Source of the DNA: an uncultured Clostridia bacterium
Lineage (GTDB): Bacteria; Bacillota; Clostridia; Oscillospirales; Acutalibacteraceae
Assembly (NCBI GenBank): GCA_944376655.1
Contig: CALWDJ010000023.1
Span: 1 to 34,674, forward strand
Length of the DNA stretch: 34,674 nt
Reading direction: 5' to 3'
The notes under the pieces were generated by a model. That model was not told the origin of the DNA, made no database searches, and saw nothing but the letters and a program-made list of their open reading frames with translations. A program made the translations under genes and the position numbers. This document shows positions 30,739-34,674 of the stretch, piece by piece (the first letter of the stretch is position 1; each line of letters begins with the position of its first letter).

Positions 30739-31588
30739 AAATATAACGAAAAGATATAAAGATGTTACAGCGCTTGACGATGTTTCTTTCGCTTTTGAAT
30801 TTGGAAAAATATATGGATTTTTAGGAAGAAACGGTGCCGGCAAAACTACTCTCATCAATATTATAGCAAACCGCATTTTTGCGGATCAGGGTGAAATCTT
30901 GATCGACGGTATTCCCGCTAAAGAAAATATGGGTGTCCACGAAAAAATTTTTTGTATGAGTGAAGCGGATTTATATGATAGAGATTTGAAAGTTAAAGAT
31001 CATTTCAAGTGGACAAATCGCTTTTATACTGACTTTGATTTGAAGAAAGCCTTTGAGCTTTCCGAAAAATTCAATCTTGATACCAACAAAAGGTTTAAGG
31101 CATTATCGAAAGGGTATCAATCCATTTTCAAACTGATTATTGCATTATCGCTCAATGTCCCATATGTGATCTTTGATGAGCCGGTATTAGGGCTTGACGC
31201 AAATCATAGGGAGTTGTTTTACAGCCTGCTTCTGAAAGAGTTTGAAAATAATGAGCGGACACTTATTATTGCGACACATCTGATCGAGGAAGTTTCCAAT
31301 ATTATTGAAGAAGTCGTCTTAATTGATAAGGGGAAGATTCTTGTTCAGGAGACTGTTGAGGAACTACTGGAGAAAGGATATAGTGTTTCCGGGGCGGCTC
31401 AGGAAGTTGACCGTTATTGTGCAGGCAGAAATGTTATCGGATATGACGAGTTGGGTGGCTTAAAAGTTGCCTATGTATTGGGAGAGAGAACAGTTTTACC
31501 GCAGGAAAGTAATCTGCAAATTACTGCAATGAATTTACAAAAACTGTTTGTCAAGATGACAGAGAAAGGTGTCGGCGAAAATGACTGA
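30719..31588 (+). CDS. ABC transporter ATP-binding protein
   Basis: 289 aa. Walker A G-R-N-G-A-G-K-T-T (39-47), signature L-S-K-G-Y-Q, Walker B Y-V-I-F-D-E-P-V-L-G-L-D, and the H-loop A-T-H-L-I-E-E. Signature LSKG instead of LSGG is common in this drug/peptide-type exporter group. The last 75 residues form a variable domain. AT-rich codon use, unlike typA upstream. Couples with the permease through an eight-base overlap. Confidence 0.95.
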   Translation: MNAIQIKNITKRYKDVTALDDVSFAFEFGKIYGFLGRNGAGKTTLINIIANRIFADQGEILIDGIPAKENMGVHEKIFCMSEADLYDRDLKVKDHFKWTNRFYTDFDLKKAFELSEKFNLDTNKRFKALSKGYQSIFKLIIALSLNVPYVIFDEPVLGLDANHRELFYSLLLKEFENNERTLIIATHLIEEVSNIIEEVVLIDKGKILVQETVEELLEKGYSVSGAAQEVDRYCAGRNVIGYDELGGLKVAYVLGERTVLPQESNLQITAMNLQKLFVKMTEKGVGEND

Positions 31589-32300
31589 ATTAAAATCTGC
31601 TGTTTTATATGAATACTTAACTAAAGTAAGGGCGATAGGAATTTTCTATTTAATCCAATATTCGATTGTAGCTCTTATTTTTGCGATTGTTGCAATTTGT
31701 ACTGAAGGAAAGGAAACCGGATCAAATGCTTTAGAGTTTAGTTCCGTTGTTTTTGTCAGTGTGATAGGAGTATTAGGTTATAAGGAAGATTTCAAAGCGC
31801 TGCTCCAAAATGGATACACCCGAAAATATATCTTTGGAGCGACTGTTTGTATGTTTACATTGCTGGCGGGTACATTGGCGCTTATTGATACCATTATCGG
31901 AAACTCCCTCCATTATTTTAATGATAACTATTTTACTTTATATGGTGGTATTTACGGATACGGGAATGTTTTTGCAAACTGGTTATGGCTTACTGCTTTA
32001 TATTTGATGTTTTGCAGCCTTTTCTACCTTGCGGTTTTAGTTATCAACAGAGTTGGTAAAACAGTTTCCCTTTTAATAGGAGTTGTCGTTTGCAGTATAA
32101 TTCTTCTTGTTATTGCGCTGTTTCAGTTTGTATTTCCGGATGAGCTTGTAAGCAAGACTTGGGAGTTTATGATGAAAGCAATGGGATTTATGGGTGATGG
32201 CACAACCAATCTGTTTTTTCCTGTTCTTTCGTTTCTTGTAATAGGAGTGGTTTTTGGGATCGGCTCATATGCCGTAATCCGACGCACGGAATTAAGATAA
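31581..32300 (+). CDS. ABC transporter permease, six membrane segments
   Basis: 239 aa from the ATG at 31581, which has AAAGG about ten bases upstream; the GTG at 31569 touches the ribosome site and is less likely. Six hydrophobic segments (about 20-40, 50-70, 85-110, 130-155, 165-190 and 210-230). It is the membrane partner of the ATPase; two copies would be expected per transporter. Substrate unknown; the YtrA-type context suggests an envelope-stress or antimicrobial peptide exporter. Confidence 0.9.
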   Translation: MTELKSAVLYEYLTKVRAIGIFYLIQYSIVALIFAIVAICTEGKETGSNALEFSSVVFVSVIGVLGYKEDFKALLQNGYTRKYIFGATVCMFTLLAGTLALIDTIIGNSLHYFNDNYFTLYGGIYGYGNVFANWLWLTALYLMFCSLFYLAVLVINRVGKTVSLLIGVVVCSIILLVIALFQFVFPDELVSKTWEFMMKAMGFMGDGTTNLFFPVLSFLVIGVVFGIGSYAVIRRTELR

Positions 32301-32324
32301 AACCATATCATATACAAAAATACA

Positions 32325-32385
32325 GTGCTGCCCGCTTTGGGCAACACCGTCAGTCTGTCGAAAAGTCCGGTTTATACCGGGCTTT
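32325..32385 (+). terminator. Double terminator of the ABC operon
   Basis: A hairpin GTGCTGCCC / GGGCAACAC (32325-32347, one mismatch), then CAGTCTGTCG (32351-32360), then AAAAGTCCGG / CCGGGCTTTT with a T run (32361-32385). Confidence 0.75.
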
Positions 32386-32677
32386 TTAGCATATATAAGG
32401 TATAATAGAAGCGATGATGACAGTGATGTTAAAAGAAAGATAAAACCGCAACCGGCTCTGAATATTCAGCATAGAGGAATTTGTGACGGCAGATCATTTG
32501 AGGGGGAAAACCGGTATTACCGTACAAAGACCTATAGGAAAAAAAATTTATGCACCGTATAAGTATGCGTTTGCTGTAATGAGCCTCAAAAAATATGCAC
32601 TGCATAGGTGGATAAGTTCTCACCGATACAGTGCATCAATCGGAATATATGCATTTTTTGTCAAATTAAAACTTTTA
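32386..32677. other. Intergenic region without a recognisable gene
   Basis: A 70-codon plus-strand frame (32483-32695) lacks a ribosome site and matches nothing known. A hairpin, ATGCACTG / CAGTGCAT with inner GGTG/CACC (32595-32636), is the main structure. The region could be a gene remnant or a small RNA. Confidence 0.4.
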
Positions 32678-32950
32678 ACCCTGAATCCCACTTGAAATTC
32701 AGGGTTATTCGGCAGTCTGTCGATAAACCTCAAATTTAATTTTTTAGTGGCGGTCAGCCGAATTTTGTTTTTCCGGCGACAGGTGCGTCGGAAAAACACC
32801 TTGTAAGCTAAAACCCGCTTGTTAAGCGGGTTTTCAAGGTCACAGGGGTCGGGTACCGCAAGAGTAGGGAGTGCAGTCCGGAAATCTTTGATTTTCGAGC
32901 GAACGGCATTCCCACGGGGGAGAGTGTCGACTTTTTCGACACTCTCCGGC
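32678..32950 (+). repeat. Hairpin-chain element D with CAGTCTGTCGATAAACCT start
   Basis: Terminator-like stem AACCCTGAAT / ATTCAGGGTT (32678-32707), CAGTCTGTCGATAAACCT (32713-32730), GTTTTTCCG/CGGAAAAAC (about 32767-32797), AAAACCCGCTT/AAGCGGGTTTT (about 32810-32834), a longer imperfect stem (about 32860-32912) and GGAGAGTGTCGA/TCGACACTCTCC (32919-32947). It shares its start with copy B and its end CTTTTTCGACACTCTC (32931-32946), but the interior differs. No gene lies in 32301-33080. Confidence 0.75.
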
Positions 32951-33080
32951 GCGGTAATATACCATGCTGTTATTATTTTAGAAAATTAGTTTTATTTGCT
33001 TTCAGCGGCTTGATTGCGTCAGGCAGGTTTTCAAATTCCCGCTTTGTAAGGCTCCGCCGGCAGTTACAGTTCATGTGCCT

Positions 33081-33407
33081 CTATTTCCTGTGATACAGGT
33101 AATATACAATTATATCCATTTGGGCGTTATTTATTGAATTAACGCCGGAAACGGTTATTCCGTCTCCGCTTAAAAGCATGTAATACTGTGCGTCCTCTGT
33201 TTTACAGCGAAAAACATCGGCGGCGCCGCACATCACACGGATTTCGTCCTCAATAACTACTATTCTTCCGGTTTTGCCGAGTATAACCTCTTTAACCGTA
33301 CCGTCATCATTTCTTACACGCTTTGTAACATACTTGATTTCCCTGCCGTCCATTTGCTTTAAAACATTCGCATTGGGATTTTTATTTTTGCGTTTAAATC
33401 CGAACAT
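33081..33407 (-). CDS. Conserved-looking hypothetical protein, 108 aa
   Basis: Basic start (M-F-G-F-K-R-K-N-K-N), then a compact beta-rich soluble domain with V-I-L-G-K-T-G-R-I-V-V-I-E-D and Y-Y-M-L-L-S-G-D-G-I-T-V-S-G. No signal or membrane segment. ATG at 33407 with AAAGGAT eight bases upstream. It looks like a real gene by codon pattern, but I know no function. Stands alone between the D element and a long gene-free stretch. Confidence 0.6.
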   Translation of the reverse strand: MFGFKRKNKNPNANVLKQMDGREIKYVTKRVRNDDGTVKEVILGKTGRIVVIEDEIRVMCGAADVFRCKTEDAQYYMLLSGDGITVSGVNSINNAQMDIIVYYLYHRK

Positions 33408-33972
33408 ATTATCTATCCTTTATAAAACCGATTTTTTAAATCCAATCTCTTGAATACAAGGAGACGGCAGATAACAGAACAGATATTTTGTGTCTGTTCT
33501 TTACTTTACACAAATTCAGCCGCGAATTTATGCTTTTGAAGAAAAAAACTTTTAAACACTCCGTAAAACCGTATAATGCTTTTAAGCTATTTTAGCACAA
33601 AGAGCAGAAATTGTAAATATACCGGACGCGGCGCAAGCCGCATAAAACGGCAATTTTGCGATTGCGGATTTCACAGTATCAAAATAGGCGCTGCTGCGCT
33701 AACAGGCGCAACTATACGGAACGGTTTGTGCATATCTGCGTATTTTTTAATAAGTATTAAGTTAAGAACTTTTGGATGTCAGAAGTATGATTTTAGATAC
33801 TGCATAATAATAATTTTTTGAAGCATAACAACAATGCGCCACAAATTCGTAACGCTATTTTTGACTGAGACGATCAGTTATTATTGTCTTTACGTCTTGT
33901 CTGTTGACTTACCTCGAAAGCTTTCACAAATATAAACACGCGAATCTGAAAAGGTTGGAACTTTTTGAAAAA
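33408..33972. other. 565-base stretch without a gene
   Basis: Contains an AGAACAGA / TCTGTTCT hairpin (about 33476-33500) and a tight GCGGC-GCAA-GCCGC hairpin (33628-33641). An 81-codon frame (33576-33821) has no ribosome site and unlikely composition. Confidence 0.5.
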
Positions 33973-34674
33973 TTATTTGAAATCGAAAAGAGAGATAATC
34001 GGAAGGATATTCATATACATTCCTTCAAAGCGGAACTGTCTTTCCGGACCTTCTTTTTCGAGAATAAATTGTGACAAATCGCTCTCAAGACAATCCTGCA
34101 CTTTTTCAGGAGATACCCCAGACTTATCGCTGATCTGAGCAACGGTTGTATAGGCATCTTCGGAATGGATAGTCAACTGGTAAAGAGCTGTGGCAATCTT
34201 CAAGTTCTTTGCATCACTAAATGGCTTGATCATTGCTACGATTCGACGAACATCAGTATTCATCAGAGTTAGATTCCTGTTGTTTGAAAAGAACACAGCT
34301 CCGTGTCTCATCGTAGTTGTTATCTCCGGAATATTACAGCAAGAATAGCCCCATTCAGCATTGCCAGCATGTTCAATAGCATCTTCTGTATCCCATCCTG
34401 GATTCATATTATCTGCGGTCATTCCTTTAGACAGAATAATCGTGTGAAGAGCTGCAGCCATTCTAAAGGTAAAGTCAAAATCTTCGCCCTTAGGCAAGGA
34501 CTCTATACGTTTGCGAATAGCAAGGACAATATCTTCTGTTGTAGAAACGGGAGTATACCCCAGAAGCTCATCCACCGAAACATCAAAGAGTTTTGCAATG
34601 TCGGGAAGAAGCTGGATATCCGGGCAGCACTGTGCTGACTCCCATTTGGAGACTGCTTGATTGGTTACGCCAAG
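33973..34674 (-). CDS. XRE-family regulator with winged-helix-like C-terminus, 5' truncated by the window
   Basis: The frame is open to the window edge. The residues at the edge, [13 protein letters not shown] then [16 protein letters not shown], are the second half of an XRE helix-turn-helix, so the apparent GTG at 34575 is internal. The C-terminal 160 residues include [20 protein letters not shown] and [12 protein letters not shown], which looks like a second winged helix. Ligand and targets are unknown. Confidence 0.85.
   Translation of the reverse strand, partial: LGVTNQAVSKWESAQCCPDIQLLPDIAKLFDVSVDELLGYTPVSTTEDIVLAIRKRIESLPKGEDFDFTFRMAAALHTIILSKGMTADNMNPGWDTEDAIEHAGNAEWGYSCCNIPEITTTMRHGAVFFSNNRNLTLMNTDVRRIVAMIKPFSDAKNLKIATALYQLTIHSEDAYTTVAQISDKSGVSPEKVQDCLESDLSQFILEKEGPERQFRFEGMYMNILPIISLFDFK

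Noticed and set aside
32483-32695. 70-codon plus-strand ORF
   Set aside because: No ribosome site, no family, and it runs into the terminator stem at 32678-32707.
33576-33821. 81-codon plus-strand ORF
   Set aside because: No ribosome site, no similarity pattern, and random-like composition.
1-34674. rRNA, tRNA or intact insertion sequence
   Set aside because: No CCA-ending cloverleaf, rRNA segment or transposase was recognised; the only mobile-looking pieces are the small hairpin-chain elements.

Overview
The window reads as chromosome of an anaerobic, low-to-mid-GC Clostridia, most likely an Oscillospiraceae/Ruminococcaceae-type gut bacterium. This rests on gene content and style: a type I dockerin and a cohesin in adjacent genes, a TasA/SipW fibre operon, a PdaB-like deacetylase, paired M16 peptidases next to lgt and folD, good AGGAGG-type ribosome sites and consensus sigma-A promoters. 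The species cannot be named from sequence alone. The middle (about 4.75-29.9 kb) is GC-richer and looks like core genome. The two ends (1-4.7 kb and 30.2-34.7 kb) are AT-richer accessory DNA with regulators, a diguanylate cyclase, membrane proteins and an ABC transporter.

Layout. 1-4.6 kb: DUF3788 fragment, GGDEF protein, two unknown proteins, membrane XRE regulator, DUF975-type membrane protein. 4.7-10.3 kb (minus strand): anchored secreted protein, then an operon read as inactive M16 - active M16 - lgt - folD from a clear promoter at 10302-10330. 10.4-14.1 kb: PdaB-like deacetylase, LCP glycopolymer transferase, and a CNNM/CorC transporter behind a 185-nt leader holding a strongly initiated 38-codon ORF. 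14.3-20.9 kb: six-gene TasA/camelysin operon with two subunits carrying beta-helix domains, a SipW-type signal peptidase and a sortase-type anchor protein. 21.1-23.4 kb: XRE regulator, small membrane protein, and a VTC-DUF4956 chimera. 23.6-27.0 kb: dockerin-bearing SH3/glucosaminidase and a membrane-anchored cohesin protein. 27.1-29.9 kb: typA and a DEDDh exonuclease with a zinc ribbon. 30.3-32.3 kb: YtrA-type GntR regulator with an ABC ATPase and permease. 33.0-34.7 kb: an unknown small protein and a truncated XRE regulator.

Much of the window concerns the cell surface: lipoprotein maturation (Lgt), wall polymer attachment (LCP), peptidoglycan modification (PdaB-like, glucosaminidase), surface fibres made by a dedicated peptidase, and a cohesin that could hold the neighbouring dockerin enzyme on the membrane.

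The least ordinary signals are non-coding. (1) The CNNM leader has a peptide beginning M-D-P-L-P-R, like Mg2+-responsive MgtL peptides, overlapping an attenuator-like hairpin. (2) A family of intergenic 'hairpin-chain' elements recurs: two copies of about 270 nt, at 5541-5811 and 22170-22438, are each bracketed by inverted copies of the local terminator stem-loop, and a motif CAGTCTGTCG follows terminators at several other sites. (3) Seven hairpins in a row, several abutting exactly, lie at 29950-30228. No rRNA, tRNA, CRISPR array or intact insertion sequence was seen.
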